A program made the translations under genes and the position numbers. The notes beneath the pieces were generated by a model. The model was not told the origin of the DNA. It did no database searches and saw only the letters and a program-made list of their open reading frames with translations. From positions 19,828-35,934 of the forward strand of contig DCHA01000023.1 of assembly GCA_002315535.1 (NCBI GenBank): a stretch of 16,107 nucleotides of DNA, read 5' to 3'. The DNA comes from Firmicutes bacterium UBA1764 (GTDB lineage: Bacteria; Bacillota; Clostridia; Peptostreptococcales; Anaerovoracaceae). Position 1 is the stretch's first letter, and each line of letters starts with the position of its first letter. Below, in pieces: positions 7,208-15,269 of this stretch.

Positions 7208-8308
7208 ATGGGTACATCAACACTTGGAATTATTACTGCCAATTACACAAGAAAAGATCTTGGAAGCTTAGTTGACAGCAGAACTGTAGCAACAATTCCG
7301 TTCGGAGGAAGATACAGACTAATCGACTTCCCTCTTTCAAATTACGTTAACAGCGGAATTACAACAGTAGGACTTATCACACCATATTACTATAGATCCA
7401 TTATGGACCATGTTGGTGCCGGCAAGCCTTGGGAACTCGCAAGAAAAATCGGAGGACTCTTTGTTCTTCCGGGAACAGTATTTGGCGAAAGAGAAGAAGG
7501 AGCACGTTTCCTTTTAAGAGACCTTATCATCAACAGAAAGATTATCGACAGATCACACGCAAAGTATGTTCTGCTCTGTGATACAAGCACAGTCATGAAC
7601 TGTGATTTCAGAGAATTCATAAACGCACACGCTGAAAGCGGCTGCCCTATTTCTCTTATGTACAAGAACGAGCCTGGACGCACAAACAGAAGCTATCTGA
7701 AGATTAAAAAGAACGGCCAGCTTGATGAGATTGTTACGGGCGATCCAAAGGCAAAGAATCTCTTCATGGGTTGCTTTGTTATCGACAGAGAAATGCTAAT
7801 CAGAATTATGGATTGGTACAGGGCTATTGATAATAACGATATTATTCATATCCTTTCACAGAACCTTTCTAAATTTAAGATTAACACTTACGAGTATAAG
7901 AGCTATGCCGCAATCATCGATTCCGTTTCTGATTACAAAAAGGCAAGCCAGGAGCTTCTGCTTAAAGAAGTTCGTCAAGAGCTCTTTGAAAAGGATGCAC
8001 AGATTTACACAAAGACTCAGGACGAGGCTCCGACAATTTACAGACCTGGCAGCAATGTAAAGAAATCTCTTGTTGCCGCAGGCTGCGTAATCGAGGGAAC
8101 GGTTGAGAACAGCATTATCTTCCGCTCTACGCACATCAAGAAAGGCGCAATCGTAAAGAATTCAATCGTAATGCAAAAGGCAACAATTGAAACTAATGCT
8201 GTTGTAATAAACGCAATTCTTGATAAGTTTGTTCATGTCGGACGCAAGGCTCATATCGAGGGCGGCGACGACAGACCTGTAGTAATCGGAAAAGACGAAA
8301 TAATTTAA
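7208..8308 (+). CDS. glgD: GlgD, non-catalytic ADP-glucose pyrophosphorylase subunit
   Basis: GlgD is a paralogue of GlgC found in Firmicutes, where it partners GlgC and raises or modulates its activity. The 366-residue sequence keeps the fold landmarks IPFGGRYRLIDFPLSNYVNSGI (about 30-51) and a C-terminal beta-helix (about 280-360). The GGxGxRL loop is replaced by ITANYTRKDLG (about 9-19), and the EKP sugar-phosphate lysine motif is absent (GDPKAKNLFMG, 178-188). The Asp in LLCDTS (125) is retained. These losses make independent catalysis unlikely. A strong AGGAGG (7195-7200) overlaps the glgC stop, 7 bases before the ATG. The stop codon shares one base with the glgA start (TAATG at 8306-8310). 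Confidence 0.95.
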   Translation: MGTSTLGIITANYTRKDLGSLVDSRTVATIPFGGRYRLIDFPLSNYVNSGITTVGLITPYYYRSIMDHVGAGKPWELARKIGGLFVLPGTVFGEREEGARFLLRDLIINRKIIDRSHAKYVLLCDTSTVMNCDFREFINAHAESGCPISLMYKNEPGRTNRSYLKIKKNGQLDEIVTGDPKAKNLFMGCFVIDREMLIRIMDWYRAIDNNDIIHILSQNLSKFKINTYEYKSYAAIIDSVSDYKKASQELLLKEVRQELFEKDAQIYTKTQDEAPTIYRPGSNVKKSLVAAGCVIEGTVENSIIFRSTHIKKGAIVKNSIVMQKATIETNAVVINAILDKFVHVGRKAHIEGGDDRPVVIGKDEII

Positions 8309-9765
8309 TGAATACTAAAAAAGAAAAAGTAAATATTCTGCTTGCGGCATTCGAGGCTGATCCCTTCTTTAAGAGTGGTGGCCTTGGTGATGTAGCAGGA
8401 ACACTTCCACGCTACGTAGTATCAGATAACTATGACATCAGAGTAATACTGCCTAAGCTTAAACAGATACCGGATAAATATACTTCAAAGATGAAGTACC
8501 TGGGAAACTTCACAGTGCCGCTTGGCTGGAGAAATCAGTACTGCGGTCTCTTTGAATTAAAATTCGCGGGGATTATTTACTACTTCCTTGATAACGAATT
8601 CTATTTCCACAGAGACAAGGCCTACGGCGAATTCGATGACGGCGAGCGCATTGCATTCTTCTCTAAGGCAATTCTTGAAGCAATCATGCATATGGACGGC
8701 TTCATTCCTGATGTTCTTCACTGCAATGATTGGCACACTGCCCTGACTCCTGTTTTCCTTAGAGAGCAGTATATGCAGGTTCCGGGATACAGCAATATCA
8801 GGACAATATTCACTGTTCATAATCTGAAGTTCCAGGGAATGTTTTCTGACGAGCTTATCGGAAATGTACTTGGGCTGAGCGGGACTCCGGCAGAGGATCA
8901 GTTAAAGTGCGGCGATGCCGTTAACTTTATGCAAGGCGCAATAAAGTACAGCGACATGCTGACGACTGTATCACCAAGCTATGCGAATGAAATCTGCACC
9001 GAGTACTACGGCGAAGGCATGGAGGAGCTTTTCCAGCAGAGAAGAGATAATCTTGTCGGAATCCTAAACGGAATAGATTATAAGCTTTACGATCCGATGT
9101 ATGACAAATGCATCAAGTATCACTACAGTGAAAAGACTCTTGCGAACAAACAAAAGAACAAGCTGCAGCTGCAGGAAGAGCTTGGCCTACCTGTTAATGC
9201 AGATATACCTTTGTACATTATCATCAGCCGTCTGACCGAGCAAAAGGGACTCGACCTCGTTGATTACATAATGCCGCAGCTTATGGAACGTGAGCTGCAG
9301 TTCGTTGTTCTCGGCGTTGGCGATGAAAAGTATGAAAACAGCTTTAAATATCACGCAAGCAAAAACCCGGGTAAGATGGTTGCTCTTCTTAAGTTTGATG
9401 CGGCTCTGTCAAACAGACTCTACGCATCAGCAGACGCCATCCTTGTTCCGTCGAGATTTGAGCCTTGCGGCCTGACACAAATGATGGCAATGAGATATGC
9501 AAACCTTCCTATCGTCAGAGAAACCGGAGGTCTTAGGGACAGCGTTGCTCCTTACAATGAATTCACCGGTGAAGGCACAGGCTTCTCATTTGCAAACTAC
9601 AACGCACACGAACTGCTTTCTTGTATCGACCTTTCGTTATCGGTATGGTATGACAACCATAAGGCTTGGGTAAGAATGCAAAGACACGCTATGAGAAAAG
9701 ACTACTCATGGCACAGCTCTGCAAAGGCTTATCGCAAGCTGTATAGAAAACTTGCAGGCAAATAA
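8308..9765 (+). CDS. glgA: GlgA, ADP-glucose-dependent glycogen synthase (GT5)
   Basis: GlgA transfers glucose from ADP-glucose to the non-reducing end of an alpha-1,4-glucan. The 485-residue length is typical of bacterial GT5 synthases. Visible motifs are the ADP-glucose-binding KSGGLGDVAGTLP (22-34), LHCNDWHTA (137-145), FTVHNLKFQG (168-177), TVSPSYANEI (220-229), GILNGID (251-257), SRLTEQKGLDL (307-317) and the active-site segment PSRFEPCGLTQMMAMRY (381-397, Glu385). RETGGLRDSV follows. The start overlaps the glgD stop by one base and has little ribosome-site character of its own, so translation is probably coupled to glgD. The stop is followed immediately, with no gap, by the ATG of the GH13 gene. 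Confidence 0.97.
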   Translation: MNTKKEKVNILLAAFEADPFFKSGGLGDVAGTLPRYVVSDNYDIRVILPKLKQIPDKYTSKMKYLGNFTVPLGWRNQYCGLFELKFAGIIYYFLDNEFYFHRDKAYGEFDDGERIAFFSKAILEAIMHMDGFIPDVLHCNDWHTALTPVFLREQYMQVPGYSNIRTIFTVHNLKFQGMFSDELIGNVLGLSGTPAEDQLKCGDAVNFMQGAIKYSDMLTTVSPSYANEICTEYYGEGMEELFQQRRDNLVGILNGIDYKLYDPMYDKCIKYHYSEKTLANKQKNKLQLQEELGLPVNADIPLYIIISRLTEQKGLDLVDYIMPQLMERELQFVVLGVGDEKYENSFKYHASKNPGKMVALLKFDAALSNRLYASADAILVPSRFEPCGLTQMMAMRYANLPIVRETGGLRDSVAPYNEFTGEGTGFSFANYNAHELLSCIDLSLSVWYDNHKAWVRMQRHAMRKDYSWHSSAKAYRKLYRKLAGK

Positions 9766-11457
9766 ATGATTTATCACAATTCCTTTGATCCTCATTATCG
9801 CAGCCCCTTTGGCGCCGCAGAGGTATCATCAAAAGTAAATATTACAGTAACAGCGGACTACGCATGTGGCGCTGTATTAAGGCTTTGGACAGATGAGCAT
9901 GGCGAAGAGCTTGTAGAAATGAAAAAAGCCGAAGACGATGATTTCACCGTAGAAATCACTATGCCAAGCGAGGGCACCCTTCTTTGGTACTACTTCATTA
10001 TTTACTACCCAAGCGGTGACAGCTGTCTTTACGGCCGAAATGCCGATGGCGTCGGAGGAACAGGCCAGGAATACCAATATGATCCGAACTCCTACCAGAT
10101 TACTGTTTATAAAAAACAGGAAATGCCGGAGTGGTTTAAAAGCAGCATAATGTATCAGATATTCCCCGATCGTTTCTTTAGAGGATCGGATTTTGATCAG
10201 CGCGCGCCAAAAAGCGGAAAGCACATTTTGGAAGACTGGTATCAAGCTCCGAGCTATATGAAGGACGATGAAGGAAACGTAACTCGCTGGGACTTTTACG
10301 GAGGCACTCTCAAGGGAATCGAAGAAAAGCTTGATTACCTGAAAGATCTCGGAATCGGATGCCTTTACATCAATCCTATATTCAAGGCGAAATCGAATCA
10401 CAGATACGATACCGCTGACTATACAAAAATTGACGAGCTTCTCGGAGACGAAGAAAGCTTTACGTCACTTTGCAGAAAAGCCGGAGAGCTCGGGATTAAG
10501 ATCATACTCGACGGAGTATTCTCTCACACAGGATCAGACAGCATTTACTTTGAGGAAGGATCACCCTACAGACAGTGGTTTAAGATCAATGACGACGGAA
10601 GCTATAAGTGCTGGTGGGGAGTTAAAGACCTGCCGGAAGTTGATGAGACAAATGAGAGTTATATCGATTATATCTGCGGAGACTCCGGCGTAATAAATAA
10701 ATGGATGGGCCTTGGCGCAAGCGGATTCAGACTTGATGTCGCAGACGAGCTGCCGGATTCATTTATTAAAAAGGTCAGAACAAGACTTAAAGAGGAAAAG
10801 CGCGACTCCCTGCTGATTGGCGAGGTTTGGGAGGATGCGTCAAATAAATTCAGCCACGGCGAAAGAAGAAAATATTTGATGGGCGATGAGCTTGACGGCG
10901 TAATGAACTACCCAGTCAGAAGCATACTTCTTGATTTCGGCCTTGGCAAAAGAAACAGCTTTGAATGCGCAAGATCCTTCATGGGTCTTATGGAAAACTA
11001 TCCGAGGCAAAGCCGCTACTGCATGATGAACCTGCTGGGAAGTCATGACAGAGAAAGGCTTTTAAGCCTATGCGATGACAATACAGATTTGCTGAAGATG
11101 CTGTACGGGCTTCTTTATGCCCTGCCCGGAGTCCCCTGTGTTTACTACGGAGATGAAGCGGGTCTAAGCGGAGGCGTTGACCCGGAAAACAGAGCGGCTT
11201 ATCCATGGGGACGCGAAGATAAAGAGCTTGTAGCTTTCTTTAAGGGGCTTGGCAAAGAGTATCATAGCCACAGCGCACTTAAGATCGGAAGCTTTGAGCC
11301 GCTTTACTTAAACGAAAACGTTTTTTCTTTCATCAGAAGAAACCCTGAAGAAACCATACTTGTTCTGTCAAACAGAACAAGCGAGCAGATTACAGTTAAT
11401 TATTACGAGAAACAATATGAAGCACCTGCCTTTAGAACAATATATTACACTCTTTAA
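9766..11457 (+). CDS. Intracellular GH13 alpha-glucan hydrolase (neopullulanase/cyclomaltodextrinase-like)
   Basis: This is a 563-residue alpha-amylase-family enzyme with no signal peptide or membrane segment, so it should act in the cytoplasm on glycogen or maltooligosaccharides. Residues 1-115 look like an N-terminal beta-sandwich domain. The barrel begins at PEWFKSSIMYQIFPDRFF (121-138), a typical entry of neopullulanase-type GH13 members. Regions: IILDGVFSHTG (I), GFRLDVADE (II, nucleophile Asp324), LLIGEVWED (III, Glu353), NLLGSHDRERL (IV, Asp428), plus LPEVDE. The overall pattern resembles the clostridial GH13_39-like group, but the subfamily is an inference. The window has no GlgX, so this enzyme may remove the branches left by GlgP. 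It starts directly after the glgA stop with a weak ribosome site, and its last 41 bases overlap the kinase gene. Confidence 0.88.
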   Translation: MIYHNSFDPHYRSPFGAAEVSSKVNITVTADYACGAVLRLWTDEHGEELVEMKKAEDDDFTVEITMPSEGTLLWYYFIIYYPSGDSCLYGRNADGVGGTGQEYQYDPNSYQITVYKKQEMPEWFKSSIMYQIFPDRFFRGSDFDQRAPKSGKHILEDWYQAPSYMKDDEGNVTRWDFYGGTLKGIEEKLDYLKDLGIGCLYINPIFKAKSNHRYDTADYTKIDELLGDEESFTSLCRKAGELGIKIILDGVFSHTGSDSIYFEEGSPYRQWFKINDDGSYKCWWGVKDLPEVDETNESYIDYICGDSGVINKWMGLGASGFRLDVADELPDSFIKKVRTRLKEEKRDSLLIGEVWEDASNKFSHGERRKYLMGDELDGVMNYPVRSILLDFGLGKRNSFECARSFMGLMENYPRQSRYCMMNLLGSHDRERLLSLCDDNTDLLKMLYGLLYALPGVPCVYYGDEAGLSGGVDPENRAAYPWGREDKELVAFFKGLGKEYHSHSALKIGSFEPLYLNENVFSFIRRNPEETILVLSNRTSEQITVNYYEKQYEAPAFRTIYYTL

Positions 11458-12298
11458 TCCTGAAAAGCTTGATAACATTCCAAGCTACATAGTTCCAAAG
11501 CCGGAGTGGCCGAGAAGCTGTTCTGCAGTTGCGATGGACATGGGCGGAACCAATTTCAGAATTGGAAGAGTTACATTTGACAGCGAAGGAAATCCGAGCA
11601 TCAGCGAGCTTCAAAAAGAAACCATGCCCGGAGTTAAAGAAGAAATCGACATTAAGGACTTCTTTGATTTCTTTGAAGCAAAGAAAAAGGAATACAATGC
11701 GGACAGAGTTGGGCTATGCTTTTCCTACCGCGCAGAAATATTAAATAAAAACGAAGCGAGAATTATCGGACTTTCTAAGGGCGTTCGAATAAGAAACTCT
11801 GAGAATCAAATTCTAAAAGCCGCTGTCGTAAACGATACTACTGCGGCGCAGCTTGGAACAAGAAATGCCAACATGGGGCTTATTCTTGGGACAGGGCTAA
11901 ATATAAGCTACATACATAATGGTATGATAATCAATTCCGAATGCGGACGCTACACTCATTTCCCAACCGAGGACTTTGATTTCGGAGCTCTGGCAGAAAT
12001 GCAGGTTAGCGGGGCCTATCTGAATCCACTGATTGAAAAGTGCGAAAAGGAAGGTCTTGCGAGCAGAGACGAATTACTGGAAAGAGCTGCAAATATTGTT
12101 GCTGCTGAAATCTACGGAATCGGCAAGCATTACAAGCTGGGGAAACTGAACATCGCGGCAGAGGGCTCGGTGTTCTACAATGTAACAGCTCTCAGAGAAA
12201 AAATACAGGCAAATCTTGATAGCCTGGATATTGAATATAAAATACTTGACGGCAGAGATAAGACTCTGATTGGAGCCGCAATCGCCGCCTTAATATAA
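11417..12298 (+). CDS. Compact hexokinase-fold sugar kinase (probable glucokinase)
   Basis: The product probably phosphorylates glucose released from glycogen to glucose-6-phosphate. Motifs match the eukaryotic-type hexokinase family rather than ROK kinases: phosphate-binding DMGGTNFRIG (41-50), GLCFSYR (99-105; family FSFP region), GLSKGV (118-123; family TKG region), VVNDTTAA (137-144, catalytic Asp140), LILGTGLNISYI (155-166), MIINSECG (170-177, sugar-binding Glu175; family has EWG) and AAEGSVF (247-253). At 293 residues it is much shorter than the usual 430-460, with a short N-terminus and a reduced segment between SKG and ND. I chose the ATG at 11417, which overlaps the GH13 gene by 41 bases. 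The next ATG codons (M40, M42) lie in the first strand of the kinase fold, and an upstream TTG at 11360 has no support. The ribosome site is weak. Pgi follows 25 bases downstream. Confidence 0.8.
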   Translation: MKHLPLEQYITLFNPEKLDNIPSYIVPKPEWPRSCSAVAMDMGGTNFRIGRVTFDSEGNPSISELQKETMPGVKEEIDIKDFFDFFEAKKKEYNADRVGLCFSYRAEILNKNEARIIGLSKGVRIRNSENQILKAAVVNDTTAAQLGTRNANMGLILGTGLNISYIHNGMIINSECGRYTHFPTEDFDFGALAEMQVSGAYLNPLIEKCEKEGLASRDELLERAANIVAAEIYGIGKHYKLGKLNIAAEGSVFYNVTALREKIQANLDSLDIEYKILDGRDKTLIGAAIAALI

Positions 12299-12323
12299 CA
12301 ATTAGCTATGGAGGAGAATACAC

Positions 12324-13589
12324 ATGATTAAAGTTGATTTATCAGGCTGCGGCAATATCAGCCTCGATACAGAAAAGGCATTAGGCGCAGTAAAGGCACT
12401 TAAAGACGGAAGCGGAAAAGGAAATGACTTCATAGGCTGGACTACCCTGCCCTATGATTATGATAAAGAAGAATTCGCAAGAATCAAAAGCGCCGCATCA
12501 AGAATCAGAAAGGACGGCGATGCTCTTGTTGTAATCGGAATCGGCGGCTCATATCTTGGTGCAAGAGCAGCTATCGAACTTCTGAAAACCGCAAGACACA
12601 ACGAAATAGAAAAGCCCGCTATCTACTTCATCGGAAACGGACTTGACGGAGCAGATCTGAATCAGGTTCTAAGTTTAATCGAAGGCAAGAGCGTTTATGT
12701 TAATGTTATTTCAAAATCCGGAACAACGCTCGAGCCTGCCCTCGCCTTCAGAATTTTCCGCGAATACATGGAAAAGAAGTACGGCAAAGAAGAGGCCGCA
12801 AAGAGAATCTTTGCGACAACTGATAAGGCGCGCGGAGCACTGAAAACTCTGGCAGACGCTGAAGGCTACGAGACCTTCGTGGTTCCTGACAACGTTGGCG
12901 GACGCTACAGCGTTCTTACCGCAGTAGGTCTTCTGCCTATCGCAGCCGCAGGAATAGACATCGACGAGATGATGGATGGAGCCGCAAAGGGAATGACCGA
13001 GGCACTAAGCGGCGACGCAAATGCCGCTGCAGTTTTGTATGCCGCAGCACGCCAGGCTTTATATAATAGCGGTAAGAAGGTTGAAATCCTCTCCTACCCG
13101 GGAGAGAACTTCAGATTCATGGCTGAATGGTTCAAGCAGCTTTACGGCGAAAGCGAAGGCAAAGAGCACATGGGTATTTTCCCAAGCTCATGCGAGCTGA
13201 CTGCTGACCTTCACTCTCTTGGACAATACATCCAGGACGGCGAGAGAATGCTGCTCGAGACAATCTTCAGATTCGAAAAGGAAAGCCTTGAGGTAGAGGT
13301 TCCATTCGATGAAGCAAACGGCGACGGACTCAACTATGTTGCGGGCAAGAAATACAGCGAGGTATTTAAGGCTGCCGCAGCAGGTGTTAAGAAGGCTCAT
13401 ATCACCGGAGGCGTTCCTGTAATTGAAATTACATCAGACAGCGTTTCTGCTGAAAGCTTCGGCGAAATGGTTTCATTCTATGAAGCAGCTTGCGGAATCT
13501 CCGGCTACATGCAGGGAGTTAACCCATTTGATCAACCGGGCGTTGAAGAATACAAGAAAAACATGTTCGCATTACTTGGAAAGAAGTAG
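12324..13589 (+). CDS. pgi: Pgi, glucose-6-phosphate isomerase
   Basis: Pgi interconverts glucose-6-phosphate and fructose-6-phosphate in the cytoplasm. The 421-residue protein is somewhat shorter than the roughly 450 residues common in bacteria, but all landmarks are present: the phosphate-binding VIGIGGSYLGARAA (70-83), VNVISKSGTTLEPALAFRIF (126-145), NVGGRYSVLTAVGLLP (190-205), the catalytic-region QLYGESEGK (272-280), TADLHSLGQYIQDG (293-306) and the C-terminal signature GYMQGVNPFDQPGVEEYKKN (394-413). GGAGGA (12310-12315) stands 8 bases before the ATG, a strong ribosome site. It links the hexokinase upstream and the mutase downstream, so that glucose from glycogen can enter glycolysis and glycolytic sugar phosphate can feed storage. 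Confidence 0.97.
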   Translation: MIKVDLSGCGNISLDTEKALGAVKALKDGSGKGNDFIGWTTLPYDYDKEEFARIKSAASRIRKDGDALVVIGIGGSYLGARAAIELLKTARHNEIEKPAIYFIGNGLDGADLNQVLSLIEGKSVYVNVISKSGTTLEPALAFRIFREYMEKKYGKEEAAKRIFATTDKARGALKTLADAEGYETFVVPDNVGGRYSVLTAVGLLPIAAAGIDIDEMMDGAAKGMTEALSGDANAAAVLYAAARQALYNSGKKVEILSYPGENFRFMAEWFKQLYGESEGKEHMGIFPSSCELTADLHSLGQYIQDGERMLLETIFRFEKESLEVEVPFDEANGDGLNYVAGKKYSEVFKAAAAGVKKAHITGGVPVIEITSDSVSAESFGEMVSFYEAACGISGYMQGVNPFDQPGVEEYKKNMFALLGKK

Positions 13590-13598
13590 GAGGATATT

Positions 13599-15269
13599 AT
13601 GGGATATAAAGAAAAATATGAATTTTGGAAGGACAATTCGTTCTTTGATGAGGCTGACAGAGCTGAGCTTGCGGCCCTGACTGATGAGAAAGAAATCGAG
13701 GACAGATTCTACAAGGATCTTGAATTCGGTACAGCAGGTCTTCGCGGAATACTCGGCGTTGGCTCAAACAGAATGAACAAATATAACATCAGAAGAGCAA
13801 GTGCAGGATACGCACAGTACCTTGTAGCGCGCTTCGGCGAAGTCGCAAAGACCAAGGGTATCGCTGTTGCATATGACTGCAGAAACTTCTCAAAGGAATT
13901 CGCAAAGGAAACCGCACTTACAATGTGCAAGTACGGAGTTCCAGTTTATCTTTACGAAATGATTTCCGCAACGCCTCTCCTTTCATGGACAGTGCGCCAT
14001 TTTGAATGCGTAGGCGGCGTTGTTGTTACAGCAAGCCACAATCCGGCAAAATACAACGGATATAAGGCATATGATGAAACAGGTTGCCAGATTGGCGAGG
14101 AAGCTGCTGATGCAATCACCGCTAAAATCGAAGCTATGGACATCACCAAGACCGAGCTGATGGACGAAAACGAGGCAGTAAAGCTTGGACTTCTCAAAAT
14201 GATCGGACCCAAAGAACAGACAATGTTCGTTCAGGATGTTGAAAAGCAGGCTCACGAGCTCAGCGCCGAAGTAAAAGCCGCACTTAAGATTGTATACACT
14301 CCGCTTCACGGCGCAGGCAAGTTCCCTGTTCAGGAAATGTTTAAGGACCAGGGATTTACAAATTATAGCGTAGTTGAGGCACAGTGTGTTCAGGACGGCA
14401 ACTTCCCGACAGTTAAGTCGCCTAACCCTGAAGAAGCAACGGCTCTGGAAATGGCAATTGCTCAGGCAAAGGCTGAAAACGCAGATATCGTTATTGCAAC
14501 TGACCCGGATTCAGACAGAATAGGCATCGCAGTTAACCAAAACGGCGAATTTATCCTCTTTAACGGCAATCAGACCGGAGCAATGCTCACAAATTATGTC
14601 CTTACAAGAAGAAAAGAGCAGCTTAACAGTAAATCGTTTATGGTTAAGACTATCGTTACATCAGAAATGGGCGCAGACATTGCAAAATCAATGGGTGTAG
14701 CCGTTTACAACTGCTTAACCGGCTTTAAGAATATCGGCGCAATAATGGAAAGAGAGCTTGAAAAAGGCAATGTTTTCACTATCGGATACGAAGAAAGCTA
14801 TGGTTACCTGGTTGGAACCCATGCTCGTGACAAGGATGCTGTTTTAGGATCAATGATGGTCGCAGAAATGGCTGCTTATTATAAGGCTCAGGGAAAGACT
14901 CTGGTTGATGCCAAGGCAGAGCTCTACGAAAAGTTCGGATTCTACTTTGACAAGTGCGATTCCTACACCCTCGAAGGCAAGGAAGGCGCTGAAAAGATTA
15001 AGAGCATCATGACCGAGCTCAGAAAGCTCGGAAAGGATTTCGCAAAGGGAATCACAGATGTTAAGGATTATTCACTTGGAATCGACGACATTCCAAAGTC
15101 CAATGTACTCAAGTTCTTCTTTGAAAGCGGATCATGGCTTGCCGCAAGACCATCCGGAACCGAGCCAAAGATCAAGTTCTACTATGCTATCAACGAGCCA
15201 AATGAAGAAAAAGCCCTGAAGTCCTATCAGGAGCTCAAGGCTTTGGTTGATAAATATGTAAATGCTTAG
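13599..15269 (+). CDS. pgcA: Alpha-phosphoglucomutase / phosphohexomutase
   Basis: The enzyme interconverts glucose-1-phosphate and glucose-6-phosphate, joining GlgC and GlgP to central metabolism. It belongs to the alpha-D-phosphohexomutase superfamily and resembles Bacillus PgcA. The 556-residue protein shows FGTAGLRGILGVGSNRMN (43-60), the phosphoserine loop VVTASHNPAKYNGYK (142-156, Ser146), the magnesium-binding DPDSDR (302-307), the sugar-recognition GYEESYGY (396-403) and the phosphate-binding RPSGTEPK (517-524). Activity on mannose phosphates cannot be excluded. AGGAGG (13588-13593) overlaps the pgi stop, 5 bases before the ATG. It is the last gene of the operon, and its TAG interlocks with the TAA of the convergent hemW (four-base overlap at 15266-15269). 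Its final codons also contain, on the other strand, a hairpin that could terminate hemW. Confidence 0.95.
   Translation: MGYKEKYEFWKDNSFFDEADRAELAALTDEKEIEDRFYKDLEFGTAGLRGILGVGSNRMNKYNIRRASAGYAQYLVARFGEVAKTKGIAVAYDCRNFSKEFAKETALTMCKYGVPVYLYEMISATPLLSWTVRHFECVGGVVVTASHNPAKYNGYKAYDETGCQIGEEAADAITAKIEAMDITKTELMDENEAVKLGLLKMIGPKEQTMFVQDVEKQAHELSAEVKAALKIVYTPLHGAGKFPVQEMFKDQGFTNYSVVEAQCVQDGNFPTVKSPNPEEATALEMAIAQAKAENADIVIATDPDSDRIGIAVNQNGEFILFNGNQTGAMLTNYVLTRRKEQLNSKSFMVKTIVTSEMGADIAKSMGVAVYNCLTGFKNIGAIMERELEKGNVFTIGYEESYGYLVGTHARDKDAVLGSMMVAEMAAYYKAQGKTLVDAKAELYEKFGFYFDKCDSYTLEGKEGAEKIKSIMTELRKLGKDFAKGITDVKDYSLGIDDIPKSNVLKFFFESGSWLAARPSGTEPKIKFYYAINEPNEEKALKSYQELKALVDKYVNA
15204..15235 (-). terminator. 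Possible Rho-independent terminator of hemW, inside the mutase gene
   Basis: On the minus strand AGC, a bulged T, CCTGA, a seven-base loop TAGGACT, TCAGG and GCT form an 8-bp stem with one bulge. TTTTCTTC follows. It lies 31 bases beyond the hemW stop. The bulge and the interrupted U-tract make it weaker than its counterpart on the plus strand. Confidence 0.5.

Noticed and set aside
9877..10401. Open frame of about 170 codons on the minus strand within the GH13 gene
   Set aside because: Antisense shadow of a well-conserved enzyme, with no ribosome site or promoter.
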